The notes under the pieces were generated by a model that did no database searches, had not been told where the DNA came from, and saw nothing but the letters and a program-made list of their open reading frames with translations. Made by a program: the position numbers and the translations under genes. This document shows positions 8,122 through 16,843 of a stretch of 59,620 nt of DNA, piece by piece (the stretch's first letter is position 1; every line of letters starts with the position of its first letter). This DNA is from Segatella salivae DSM 15606. Its GTDB lineage: Bacteria; Bacteroidota; Bacteroidia; Bacteroidales; Bacteroidaceae. The stretch is taken from contig NZ_GL629647.1 in assembly GCF_000185845.1 (NCBI RefSeq), positions 1,386,021 to 1,445,640 of the forward strand. Direction: 5' to 3'.

Positions 8122-10536
8122 TTATTCGGCCACCTCAGCCTTTTCATCATCATTATCTTCCGTCTTCGTTATATACTTGAAACGTTTCCGATAGACCGGA
8201 ATATTAGCCTCTTTATACGGATAACGTTTGCGAAGGTCATCGCTAACATTCGCATCTGTAGTATAGAACTTCTTGAAAGAAGGCTCCAAATCAAAGCTAT
8301 GTTGGAAGTAAGCTAAGAAGTCCGGGCAATCAATGGCCTGGAGTTTCAAGGCTGTTTCCGAACCATACTTACTGATAAGGTCAGTCAAAGTGACGTTATC
8401 CATGTCGGGATCATTTGCTGCAATGATTCCCTTTAGATACCATTTCTTTGCCAAGTTATCAGGCAACGAGTCAACAAGTGGCTCAACCTGTTTATAGGTA
8501 TAGCCCAACTCAGGTGCAAGTTCAGTACTAAGCACAGCTCGATTGACTGGATTTGATTGCATTACATAGGCTAATGCCGTCTTCGCACGAGCCTCTTCTT
8601 CTGGTGTTTTGTTTTGTTTGAAGAACAATGTCTCAAGATCTATGAGCATCTTCAACTCATGGAACTTCTCTGTATCGGGCAATTTATTTGCCAAGAAGGC
8701 AGCTTCTCCCATCTTACGCTTACGAAGATACATCAACGCTTGATTGGCTACAATCTCTTTATAGTTAACCGTATAGGTGTAAGAGTTATCAAAAGCTATC
8801 GGACGCGTCACCTCAACACCTGACTGCATGTCTATAAATGGAGCGAGGATGCTAAGGTCTATCGAGTCCTGTTCAAGCATATAACAAGCTACACGATTAG
8901 CAATGTAGGCTGCAAATGGACTATATTTCGCTGTTTTGCGCGCCATATTCTGACGATAAGCCCTGAAAACGAGTTTCCTTACTTCAGCAGAATCCTTTAT
9001 CTGTTTCAATAAATTATAATAGTCTCCATTTGAAAACACCTCAGGACCATTCTCTGCATAGCGTGGATCGTTATAGTAAGTCCAAACCGTTTCAACAGGA
9101 TCTAAAATCTTGTTACGACGAATAGTGTATGTACTTTGAATCTTTCGTTGATTCTCCATGATTCTAACCACGAGCGGATTGCTATCCATCATGCGGCGTA
9201 AAGCAGCCTTATCACCTGCTTTTCCATATTTACGCAGTTCGTCTGCCTCGGCAGTTTGTCCATGGGCAACCAACGAATCAGCTACATCATCCCATGTATA
9301 CACACGAGGATCCTTAACAATCAGGTTTGCACTATTTATCTGAGAACCAACAATATTCAATATCTTTCGCGCACGACGAGCAGCTAAGTCCTTGTTGAAA
9401 TTATAGCCACCTTCAGGTGAAGCACCTCCTTGAATGGTGAAACCAACAAGTGATCGTCCGTAAGAACGAAGCTCTCGAACAAGCATATCAAGTGTTTGTT
9501 GATTGATAGTATCAGGAGTTAACTCGTCTTTTGCTACGATAAAATACAACTGAAGCTCTCTTGGAACTTCCTGAAGACGTGCTCTCACTTGCTCAAAGAA
9601 ACGCGGTCCAAGGTCCATATCGACTTTAGCTGTTGCCAAATCCAACATCTTCCATGGTTTACGGCTATGCGATGTACCCTCTTTAAACTCTTTATAATAA
9701 ACATGAGTATAGTCTTCCAAGCTCAAAGTTCCTATCCACTTATAGCCTTTATCAGGGTCAGGTTTCGGATAAGTAATTTCCCAATCCATCTTCACGGGCA
9801 TCGAACTTAGTCGTGGATCTACTTTATAATAAGGATGAAGTGAGTCGTTGCGGTTATAATCATAACTCTTTCGACGAATCTGATTAGCGTGATATTGGAA
9901 ACCTTCCAATACCACGGGCTCCAAATACTGCACCGTGTCTTTTGATTCTATGTCTATCGCTGCAGGCTGAAAAATCAGTCGTGAGTGCTTTGTTGCATAG
10001 TCTTCGGGCAATCCAATCGATACATTCCAATGGAGATTTGGTCCATCATCCAAAGGGGGTTGCTCTATAAAGTTCACTCCTTTGCGTTTCGCATAGACGC
10101 TTGTACCCTGTAACAAGATGGCATCATCAGTCCCCGAAGCGAAAGTTATGTCATAGTTTAGCTGTGTACCCTTTATTTCTATCACCTTTACCTGTGCGCC
10201 ATTGGTCACCAATAAAGCACCATTTGCAGAAACATCAGCCTCAAAGTGTCCTTCATAATCAGGCGTAATAACGTCATTACTCTTGATATTCACAACACTA
10301 CCCAGCTCGCGTCCTTTTGTATTATATAGGTTTGCTTGCGCCCGAGCGTCCTTTTTGTTGTCGAAAATATATACGGGTGTCGACAAAGGTTCTTTCGCAT
10401 TACCCTTTCCATCCAATGTTCTCATCATCTTTGAGACATTACCTGTGATATGAATCACCTGTGCATGTCCCATGAATACAAACAGACAAGAAAACAATAA
10501 CAGAATTATGTGTTTACTATATGCTTTCATCTTCAA
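8122..10536 (-). CDS. Secreted OmpA-domain protein, surface operon
   Basis: Protein of 804 aa with a signal peptide (about residues 1-26, ending GHAQ). Residues 27-135 look like an all-beta domain. Residues about 325-395 carry an OmpA-like peptidoglycan-binding pattern: a strand YFIVAKDEL, then TIQGGASPEGGYNFNKDLAARRARKIL, matching the G-x-AS-x-EG and N-x-x-L-x-x-x-RA signatures. The C-terminal 400 residues are helical and rich in Ala/Leu/Lys, TPR-like in places, ending in an acidic tail. Probably periplasmic and bound to peptidoglycan, linking the cell wall to the outer-membrane partner encoded next (gap 20 nt). Resembles the OmpA-type proteins of fimbrial loci in Bacteroidales, but I cannot name the family. 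Confidence 0.75.
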   Translation of the reverse strand: MKMKAYSKHIILLLFSCLFVFMGHAQVIHITGNVSKMMRTLDGKGNAKEPLSTPVYIFDNKKDARAQANLYNTKGRELGSVVNIKSNDVITPDYEGHFEADVSANGALLVTNGAQVKVIEIKGTQLNYDITFASGTDDAILLQGTSVYAKRKGVNFIEQPPLDDGPNLHWNVSIGLPEDYATKHSRLIFQPAAIDIESKDTVQYLEPVVLEGFQYHANQIRRKSYDYNRNDSLHPYYKVDPRLSSMPVKMDWEITYPKPDPDKGYKWIGTLSLEDYTHVYYKEFKEGTSHSRKPWKMLDLATAKVDMDLGPRFFEQVRARLQEVPRELQLYFIVAKDELTPDTINQQTLDMLVRELRSYGRSLVGFTIQGGASPEGGYNFNKDLAARRARKILNIVGSQINSANLIVKDPRVYTWDDVADSLVAHGQTAEADELRKYGKAGDKAALRRMMDSNPLVVRIMENQRKIQSTYTIRRNKILDPVETVWTYYNDPRYAENGPEVFSNGDYYNLLKQIKDSAEVRKLVFRAYRQNMARKTAKYSPFAAYIANRVACYMLEQDSIDLSILAPFIDMQSGVEVTRPIAFDNSYTYTVNYKEIVANQALMYLRKRKMGEAAFLANKLPDTEKFHELKMLIDLETLFFKQNKTPEEEARAKTALAYVMQSNPVNRAVLSTELAPELGYTYKQVEPLVDSLPDNLAKKWYLKGIIAANDPDMDNVTLTDLISKYGSETALKLQAIDCPDFLAYFQHSFDLEPSFKKFYTTDANVSDDLRKRYPYKEANIPVYRKRFKYITKTEDNDDEKAEVAE

Positions 10537-10549
10537 CTTATTTTATCGT

Positions 10550-11107
10550 TTACCATATCGTATAAGATAGGGAAATACCAATCTTTGTCGGTAGAATGTG
10601 CAATGACTTAAAGCCTTCTCTCGTTAAGCCCGAACCATCATTGAGTTCTATTGCCTGCCCATCCATACGTGTAACAGTATGACTATTCCCCACAAGTCCT
10701 ACGCCGGCATGAGCATCTAAGGCAAGTTTGTTGGACAAAGCAAAGACGTAACCAAACGTAATTCCAGCGCCTAAGGCATATCCATCGTAACGAACATGCT
10801 TATGGATTACATTGTAATCGGCAGCCAAAAGACCTACACCAACAAAATGATGATATAGCGGACGTCCACCGAAATAATAGCGATATTCTGGCTGAACGCC
10901 TACAACTTTCATATCTTTGTGGATATATGGATTATGATTTCCAAAGACTGTAAGTCCTAAAGTCGAGCGATTGCCAATCGTCATCTCGGCACCTAAGTTA
11001 TAAGTTTGTGTCGCAAGCATCATTACATCCGTATTAATGCTGAGCTTCTGTGCATGGGATACAATGGTTCCCAAAGCCATGATGAAAATCAAAATTATCT
11101 TTTTCAT
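10550..11107 (-). CDS. DUF3575 domain-containing protein (short paralogue)
   Basis: Protein of 185 aa with a clear signal peptide (about 20 aa, ending SHAQ). The mature part has the DUF3575 pattern: LSINTDVMMLATQTYNLGAE, then alternating strands including VGVQPEYRYYFGG, GYALGAGITFGYVFAL and LALDAHAGVGLVG. The pattern suggests a small eight-stranded outer-membrane barrel. DUF3575 proteins are often found in Bacteroidales fimbria operons. The neighbour upstream (11124-12278) is a second, longer member; the gap between them is 16 nt. Confidence 0.8.
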   Translation of the reverse strand: MKKIILIFIMALGTIVSHAQKLSINTDVMMLATQTYNLGAEMTIGNRSTLGLTVFGNHNPYIHKDMKVVGVQPEYRYYFGGRPLYHHFVGVGLLAADYNVIHKHVRYDGYALGAGITFGYVFALSNKLALDAHAGVGLVGNSHTVTRMDGQAIELNDGSGLTREGFKSLHILPTKIGISLSYTIW

Positions 11108-11123
11108 TTCTTATATAGCCTTA

Positions 11124-12278
11124 TTATGCGTGTTTAGTTCTTTTCAAATACAACTGCCATTCGGGCAAAACAAAGTCGCGAGCAACCTCATACAGCTTAC
11201 TTTCTGCACGATGTTCTCTCGTCTGTAAGGGCAAGTAAGCCAGCGTTTTACGGCTTGGCATCACTAAGTTTGAAGGCATTGGAGTCATCATTGAGACTAC
11301 AGAGTCATGTTCTTCCACTGACTTTACCTCATGATTTGCATCATTTTGCGGTGCAATCTCAGTCTTTTCACCGCCTAATTTGACTGCTTTTATCAAGTCA
11401 TTTGCATAGCGTTTTTCGTTCTCTAAACGCTGTTGTTCAAATCGTTTCTCGTAGTCTACCTTCTCCAAAGAGTCTCGGCGGACACGCGCTGCAACCTTAT
11501 TTGCCTCATTAATGCTATCGCGTTGCAACTTCAAATTAGCCAAAGTGATGCGATAGTTGTTGTCAACCATCATGCGTTTCTTATACTTATTGGCTACATT
11601 CGGTCCGAAATGATAAACCAATGAAGCACGGATTACGTCGGTAGATGCGGCATAAATTAATGGCTGGAAGGTTAGTTTGTAGCCGTTTTCAGGCTTTGTA
11701 GTTTGATATTCATAACGATTTCCGTTAAGAACTCGCTTATATTCCTTGAACTTTGCAAACACTACACCGCCATTCAAGCCTAAATCGAGGTCGAGACGAC
11801 TGCCATTCATATAACCATAGAGTTGGTGAACATAGCCAAACATCAGGCCTCCGAAGACAGAATTTCCTTTTCGTCCTGTTGCATTCAACTTGATATCAAA
11901 GCTATTTGCACCTGCATAGATACCCCAATAAAACACACTTGTGGGTTTCTTTCCATGCCAATATTTCCGCAACTGGAGTCTACCATCATAGAGATCATAG
12001 ACATGATAGAGGGTTTCTTTTGACTGTTCTTTCCAATTCAAGCGTCCCTGCACACCCAAAGTCCACTTACTCCAGTTCTTGTTTCCTAACGTAAACTCTA
12101 CTCCAATGTTAGGGGTTAGAGCCAGCCAGTCCACAGTATTGGTTCTGATATTAAATCTTTGACCAAACGTCAAAGTATCAACCTTGTTGTAGTATAGCTG
12201 TTGCGCGTCTGCGGGCACAATGAAAAGCATTTGTGCAAACAGGCAAACCAGCCATCTACATAGTTTAGAATGATTCAT
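11124..12278 (-). CDS. DUF3575-type protein with charged C-terminal extension
   Basis: Protein of 384 aa with a signal peptide (about 25 aa, ending ADAQ). Residues about 40-230 repeat the DUF3575 layout of its neighbour: NIRTNTVDWLALTPNIGVEF, TLGVQGRLNWK, LRKYWHGKKPTSVFYWGIY and FGGLMFGYVHQLYG. From about residue 240 to 300 there is a highly charged, probably coiled-coil stretch (KLQRDSINEANKVAARVRRD, EKRFEQQRLENEKRYAND). A low-complexity tail follows. The barrel would sit in the outer membrane and the charged tail would reach the periplasm or cell surface. Second gene of the operon, 25 nt after the TPR gene. Confidence 0.75.
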   Translation of the reverse strand: MNHSKLCRWLVCLFAQMLFIVPADAQQLYYNKVDTLTFGQRFNIRTNTVDWLALTPNIGVEFTLGNKNWSKWTLGVQGRLNWKEQSKETLYHVYDLYDGRLQLRKYWHGKKPTSVFYWGIYAGANSFDIKLNATGRKGNSVFGGLMFGYVHQLYGYMNGSRLDLDLGLNGGVVFAKFKEYKRVLNGNRYEYQTTKPENGYKLTFQPLIYAASTDVIRASLVYHFGPNVANKYKKRMMVDNNYRITLANLKLQRDSINEANKVAARVRRDSLEKVDYEKRFEQQRLENEKRYANDLIKAVKLGGEKTEIAPQNDANHEVKSVEEHDSVVSMMTPMPSNLVMPSRKTLAYLPLQTREHRAESKLYEVARDFVLPEWQLYLKRTKHA

Positions 12279-12303
12279 AAACTGCTATAAAATCGTTATC
12301 TTT

Positions 12304-13734
12304 TTACTTTTTCTTCGTAGCTGTTATCGAAAGCAATTGCTTTGCATAACTATCATTTGGGTCAAGATTTATAATCTTTTCAGCATAGCTTATCGCCTCA
12401 GGCATCACCTTCTTTGTATAGTAATAATAAGAAAGTTGCTTGTAACATTCGATTAAATAATCTTTATCTCCACCTTCTTTTTCCAATAATTCGGCTGCAC
12501 GTTTATAATAAGGTTTAGCCAATCCGCGTGCATTCTTGGGGTCCATCAAGGCATTTGCCTTAGCTCTCCAATAATAACCTACATAGCTATTAGGCTTCAA
12601 ACGTGACACTTCAGCAAACACATTCTCAGCTTGTTTGAGTGTATTGAGGTCATAATCTGACGATGAAGCATCCGTAGAATTGGCTGTAGCCTTCTTCCAA
12701 TAAAGCAGTCCCAATTGGAACAAATCATGCGAACGGTCGTATGTAGAGTCAGTAATTCGCGCTAAATTCTCACGTGTATATTTGATTGCATTATCGTAAT
12801 CACCTATCTTATTATAGGCATTTGCGATGTCTTTATCAATGCCTGGAACGTCTTTTGCCAATGCTCTTGCCTGCTCAAACTTTTGAATTGCTTCAGGAGT
12901 TCGCTTCAAACCATTGAGCACATAGCCGTAGTAAAGATAATCGGTATAGCGGAGTTTCGCCGAGTCTGTATGCATATCCATCAACTCTTTGGCATTCTCC
13001 AACGCACGATCATAATGCTCTAAGTCGGTATTACAATAGAGCATGAGTCGCACAAGGTCTGTATTGTGGGGATAGAACTCACTGCCTTCGGTGGCTACTT
13101 CCAATGCTTTCTTGTAGTTACCCGATAGTAAAACAGACTGCGCATAATGCACAAGTTCTTTCTCTGTGAGCTTCTTTAGTCCCTGCTTTTCATACAAAGC
13201 AATGGCTGCATCATAGCGTTGTGCATCATAATAGAGTTCAGCTATCCTCCCGTCAATAGACAAATCAGGACGCAACTGCTTAATCGTCTCCAACTTGCGC
13301 ATGGCATCTGGCATATCCGTGAACCTTACTAATTCAGCATATTTGAAATAAGCTTCGGGGTCATGGCGGTCAAAATACATTGCACGGCGATAGTAATACT
13401 TCGCTGAATCAATTTTTCCTTGGGCCTGCGCAATGTCTCCTCCTAAGCTAATTGCTAAAGGAGTAATCTTATAACACTTGCGAGTCAAGTAGAAATACTT
13501 CTCTGCTTCATCAATCTTTCCAGCCTGAAGATAAGCTAATCCTATTTTAGCAATAAGGTCAGTGTTATCCTTATCCGCCTTCATTGCAGTCTCTGCATAC
13601 GATTGTGCCAGCCTTTCATTCGTCTTAATTAACTTTACCATTTCCTCAATCTGACCGTTTTTCATTGGGTTTTGAGCAATAGAAGACGTGACCGTTAACC
13701 AGAGAACAATACCTAATAATCTTAATTTACACAT
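12304..13734 (-). CDS. Secreted tetratricopeptide-repeat protein
   Basis: Protein of 476 aa with a signal peptide (about 21 aa, ending SIAQ). It is made of TPR repeats throughout: for example AKIGLAYLQAGKIDEAEKYF, IAELYYDAQRYDAAIALYEK, YNKIGDYDNAIKYTREN and YYYTKKVMPEAISYAEKIIN. TPR proteins act as scaffolds for complex assembly. Being first in the operon with outer-membrane and OmpA-domain proteins, it is likely a periplasmic assembly factor. A possible -7 promoter element lies at 13803-13810, and the small palindrome gtgttacgcaacac (13751-13764) lies just upstream of the ATG. Confidence 0.85.
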   Translation of the reverse strand: MCKLRLLGIVLWLTVTSSIAQNPMKNGQIEEMVKLIKTNERLAQSYAETAMKADKDNTDLIAKIGLAYLQAGKIDEAEKYFYLTRKCYKITPLAISLGGDIAQAQGKIDSAKYYYRRAMYFDRHDPEAYFKYAELVRFTDMPDAMRKLETIKQLRPDLSIDGRIAELYYDAQRYDAAIALYEKQGLKKLTEKELVHYAQSVLLSGNYKKALEVATEGSEFYPHNTDLVRLMLYCNTDLEHYDRALENAKELMDMHTDSAKLRYTDYLYYGYVLNGLKRTPEAIQKFEQARALAKDVPGIDKDIANAYNKIGDYDNAIKYTRENLARITDSTYDRSHDLFQLGLLYWKKATANSTDASSSDYDLNTLKQAENVFAEVSRLKPNSYVGYYWRAKANALMDPKNARGLAKPYYKRAAELLEKEGGDKDYLIECYKQLSYYYYTKKVMPEAISYAEKIINLDPNDSYAKQLLSITATKKK

Positions 13735-13802
13735 AGCTATGATATTATTGTGTTACGCAACACGATAAAGAATATTTAATCTCTAATCCTTATAAATCAC
13801 CA

Positions 13803-13810
13803 CAAAGCTA
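13803..13810 (-). promoter_or_regulatory. Possible -7 element for TPR/barrel operon
   Basis: Minus strand TAGCTTTG fits TAnnTTTG; no -33 TTG is seen at the normal spacing. The terminator at 14044-14089 means the downstream operon needs its own promoter near here. Confidence 0.35.
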
Positions 13811-14043
13811 ACATATTTTTTTGTGAATAAACACATATTTAAGAAGAATCAGATTTTAATTATCTTTTATTAACGCTAAGTTTGTTTACACACAAACACG
13901 AAAGATTCCTGTCTTTACTATATTTCAACATCTTCAATAATAGTGCTTATACACACTATTCATTCTATTTAAGAATAAAAATAAAAAGATTGAATTAATT
14001 ACAGAGTATCAATATATACAGCTTTCTACAAAAATTAAAATAT

Positions 14044-14089
14044 AAAAAAGAAGGGTAAACAAATGAATAATTTGTATTCCCTTCTTTTT
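14044..14089 (-). terminator. Terminator after fimbrillin-like gene
   Basis: Stem AAAAAAGAAGGG (14044-14055) with CCCTTCTTTTT (14079-14089) and a short loop; on the minus strand the hairpin runs into a T tract. It separates the peptide/fimbrillin transcript from the TPR operon. Confidence 0.75.
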
Positions 14090-14165
14090 ATTTATATTAA
14101 AAACAAGATGTAAACCCACCGAGTTCTCTCCTGCTTTCAACTATATTTATTTCTCTTTTTCAATC

Positions 14166-15914
14166 TTATTGTCCTACATAGATTGGACGAATACTATACA
14201 TAGCCCGTTTTGAATTTGGTATTTTTCCTACAGTTGCATAGTTTAACTGCCCATTAGTTACCGTGATATAACTGAAAGTAAATACCGACGCTTTTTCAGC
14301 ATTTACACCATCTGCCGTCCAATATAACGCCTGTCTTCCTGGATTAGCCAATGTAGGATTACCATCGTTGTAATCTTGATATGATCCTGCTGCAGGAAAG
14401 AATATACCTTTATCTAAATCTTCTTTAGTAAACTTAAACATTTTAGTATTATTATTTCGAGCATAGTCATTGCTACCAGTGCCAAACATATGTCCCAGAC
14501 TACCGGTCTCACCAGACTTCTTATTTATTTTTCCTTGCTTTGTCACTATATATCCTATTTCTGAAGTATTCGTTGGTTTAGGAACAAAGAGAACACCAAA
14601 TACATCATGCTGTCCGTCCGAATAGTATCCAACATACTGAGCTGTATGTTTCATCAAACTTTCATAATCTGCTTTCGTCGGCAACTTCCATTTATGATTT
14701 GATGCATAGTAAGCAAGATCACCATATTCTCCATTGGAAACTTTCCCTTGTATATTACCTGTACTTACATCATAATGTGATTGTTGTGCCCCAGAGTAGT
14801 TATGTGCCTGCGAAATATCCCTCCAACGGAAGTGATCAAAAGCTACATTATCTTTATTCTGGGGAAGTTGTTGAGGACTAAGATTCAACGGATCCTCTTC
14901 CATGTAGAAGTAATCCCAAGGATTCTTTGCAAGATGATACCCATCAATCCAACCTTCTGTTTTTGAACCAGGAGTATATTGCAGATTATATTTACCCCAC
15001 CTTATATTATCAATTTCAATATAAGGTGTGAACTCTTTCACTGCAACAGTAAACGGAAGATAGTCTGCTCCATTTACCTTCAGCCCGGTTTTCACTTCGA
15101 ATTTATAAGTTTTTCCCTCATCGGTAACAACAGTAAACTCTGGCTTAAAGTTCTGATCAGGAAACACAGCAACATCAAACTCACTGCGAGAACTTGTAGG
15201 TGTGATTGTGATTGCACCCATTGTAAGATCTTCAAACTGGCCAGTCAGAACATTAAAACGTGCTTCTTCGATGACATTTGACAGCGTAAGTTTCTTAATA
15301 TTGTTCAGTTTTGCACCACCAGCTGTAAAATCTAAGTGCAACACGGCATACAACTTTTCCATTGCAACGCTACCCGATGCAGTGCGACCTCCCTGTGCAG
15401 CCTTCACCGTTGCAGTGCCGTAGCTATAATCAAAATATTTTATTGTCTCAAGAGTTCCGTCTTGATTCTTCTCCACTACATGATGATTTTCAGTCACCAC
15501 GCCTTTAAGCATGCTGACATGCACCTTAGATTGAACAAAACCTTCACTCAATTTATAAGGATAAAACACTCCTATTTTGTCGTTATCCTTACATTCTATA
15601 TCACCTTTCAACGTCGTTTCATTACCAGTACCCTTTGCTGTAAGCTGTTCAACTCTATGAGGTTCTGAGATGTTATAAGCCAAAAAGACATCTCCATCCT
15701 CCCATTTGTTTCCATCAACAAGGCTTACTATTGAACGAGACTTAGCAGATGCACTCGTTTGTTCATCAGCATTGGTTGATATAGTCAATGTACGTCTTAC
15801 ACTCTTCTCGGGGCTTATCACCGTGTTATCCTCGTTGTTCTGGTCACTTGCACACGAGAACAGCCCCAAAGCAGTAACTCCAAGAACAACACTTAAAATC
15901 TTTTTTAAAGTCAT
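14166..15914 (-). CDS. Fimbrillin-like lipoprotein with C-terminal FISUMP domain
   Basis: Lipoprotein of 582 aa: the signal sequence ends LGLFSC, with Cys21 as the acylated residue. Residues about 40-290 follow the fimbrillin/Mfa-like layout. They run from a Thr/Ser-rich start through KWEDGDVFLAYN and NDKIGVFYPY to YLPFTVAVKEF, which closes the domain. Residues about 300-582 look like a FISUMP domain: IDNIRWGKYNL, KWKLPTKADYESLM, FFPAAGSYQDYN, ALYWTADG and RAMYSIRPIYVGQ. It could be the subunit or anchor of a surface fimbria, with the FISUMP part as an adhesin-like tip. Cotranscribed with the small peptide 24 nt upstream; ends at a strong terminator. Confidence 0.8.
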   Translation of the reverse strand: MTLKKILSVVLGVTALGLFSCASDQNNEDNTVISPEKSVRRTLTISTNADEQTSASAKSRSIVSLVDGNKWEDGDVFLAYNISEPHRVEQLTAKGTGNETTLKGDIECKDNDKIGVFYPYKLSEGFVQSKVHVSMLKGVVTENHHVVEKNQDGTLETIKYFDYSYGTATVKAAQGGRTASGSVAMEKLYAVLHLDFTAGGAKLNNIKKLTLSNVIEEARFNVLTGQFEDLTMGAITITPTSSRSEFDVAVFPDQNFKPEFTVVTDEGKTYKFEVKTGLKVNGADYLPFTVAVKEFTPYIEIDNIRWGKYNLQYTPGSKTEGWIDGYHLAKNPWDYFYMEEDPLNLSPQQLPQNKDNVAFDHFRWRDISQAHNYSGAQQSHYDVSTGNIQGKVSNGEYGDLAYYASNHKWKLPTKADYESLMKHTAQYVGYYSDGQHDVFGVLFVPKPTNTSEIGYIVTKQGKINKKSGETGSLGHMFGTGSNDYARNNNTKMFKFTKEDLDKGIFFPAAGSYQDYNDGNPTLANPGRQALYWTADGVNAEKASVFTFSYITVTNGQLNYATVGKIPNSKRAMYSIRPIYVGQ

Positions 15915-15938
15915 GTAGTTTCTTTTTGTAATGGGTTA

Positions 15939-16154
15939 TTAATTTGTTTCTTCCTCATCAGCAGCGAAAGGATTCATCTTTGCAGGTGAACCTGGTCCGC
16001 CAAGTGTCTGATGCGGTTGCGGAGTTAGATTTTGGTTAGAGACTCCAATACCACTCCCTGCCAACATAGCGTGGTCAAAATTGACTGCAACCGATAGGCT
16101 GCATGGCTTTACATAAACTTTTTTCATTGTTAACCGAATACTTTTTTGTTTCAT
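15939..16154 (-). CDS. Small peptide of the KKxYVKP...LAGSG type
   Basis: Peptide of 71 aa, or 62 aa if translation starts at the second Met (codon ending at 16127), which gives MKKVYVKP. The second start is more like relatives as I recall them. No membrane segment. The pattern is MKKVYVKP, a valine-rich strand, AMLAGSGIGVSN, then a Pro/Gly-rich region and an acidic end (ADEEETN). Many Prevotella and Bacteroides genomes have such short proteins beside fimbrillin-type genes; none has a function that I know. The LAGSG segment resembles a leader-processing site, but that is a guess. First gene of the peptide-fimbrillin transcript. Confidence 0.65.
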   Translation of the reverse strand: MKQKSIRLTMKKVYVKPCSLSVAVNFDHAMLAGSGIGVSNQNLTPQPHQTLGGPGSPAKMNPFAADEEETN

Positions 16155-16169
16155 TTATTAACTCTCTAT

Positions 16170-16186
16170 CGTACATTCTCTGTACG
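16170..16186 (-). promoter_or_regulatory. Palindrome in leader of peptide/fimbrillin operon
   Basis: CGTACA (16170-16175), 5-nt loop, TGTACG (16181-16186): a perfect 6-bp inverted repeat 15 nt before the ATG at 16154, inside the long predicted leader (about 16155-16317). It could be an operator or a leader hairpin. Confidence 0.3.
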
Positions 16187-16324
16187 TTGCTTTGATTCCC
16201 TGAAAATACAATTGTGCAATAAAGCCTTAATTTTCTTCACACGAAAAACATCAATGTGTCAATTAAAACAGCTGCACATCTTTTCTCATAATAGACAATT
16301 CTACTACTTGTCTTTATGACAATG

Positions 16325-16355
16325 CAAAGGTATATATATTTAATTAAAATACAAA
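16325..16355 (-). promoter_or_regulatory. Bacteroidetes promoter for peptide/fimbrillin operon
   Basis: Minus strand: TTTG at 16355-16352, 19-nt spacer, TACCTTTG at 16332-16325. Predicted transcription start is near 16317, giving an unusually long leader of about 160 nt. Confidence 0.65.
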
Positions 16356-16523
16356 AAACCGTAAAGACAAAAGCCGAGTCTATGCGTAAACAAACGTTAA
16401 TATATAGAATCTTACCGTAAAATAGAATAATTTTTAATGCAAGAAAACTGCATATAACGAATAAATAAACACAACCTTTTGTTTAAAAAGAATCAAAACC
16501 AAGACAAACCCCTCCCCCATCAT

Positions 16524-16633
16524 TCCGCGTTTCCTATCAATTCATCGTATAAAGAGCATCAAAACATCAAACAAAATAAGCCATTTCATCGTGTAAAGTG
16601 CAGCAAATTATCAGCAGAAAAACAATGAATATG
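16524..16633 (+). repeat. 22-bp tandem repeat array, locus 2 (five degenerate units)
   Basis: Exact 22-nt steps: units start at 16524, 16546, 16568, 16590 and 16612. Their cores are gcgtttcc, cgtataaagagcatcaaaac, caaacaaaataagccatttc, cgtgtaaagtgcagcaaatt and cagcagaaaaacaatgaata. The tail caacccattagtagacctc (from 16634) matches the tail after the 46925 array (accccattagtttgcaacac). It lies between rpoC and the fimbrillin promoter. The rest of the gap 16155-16895 holds that promoter, its leader, and the rpoC terminator; 16356-16523 is AT-rich with nothing recognised. Confidence 0.65.
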
Positions 16634-16843
16634 CAACCCATTAGTAGACCTCAACAACGCAACCTAAACAGATGAGAGCCATCATCACAAATCTATCAAT
16701 TCTCCGTTTGGATGGTTCGAAGCGATAACAACTATATAGCATTATCCGAATTACCAAGCTAAAACCATTCGACTACAATTGAAATGATTTATTGATAAAC
16801 GCACTATCGATAGAAATTAACAACAAATGAGGAAAAAGATTTT

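Larger units (their letters stand above)
13735..14165. other. AT-rich intergenic region, 431 nt
   Basis: Lies between the fimbrillin-like gene and the TPR gene, both leftward. It holds a terminator for the fimbrillin gene (14044-14089) and a possible promoter element for the TPR operon. Two small inverted repeats are also present: AATAGTG/CACTATT (13939-13960) and GTTTGT/ACAAAC (about 13879-13896). No open frame or RNA gene recognised. Confidence 0.5.
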
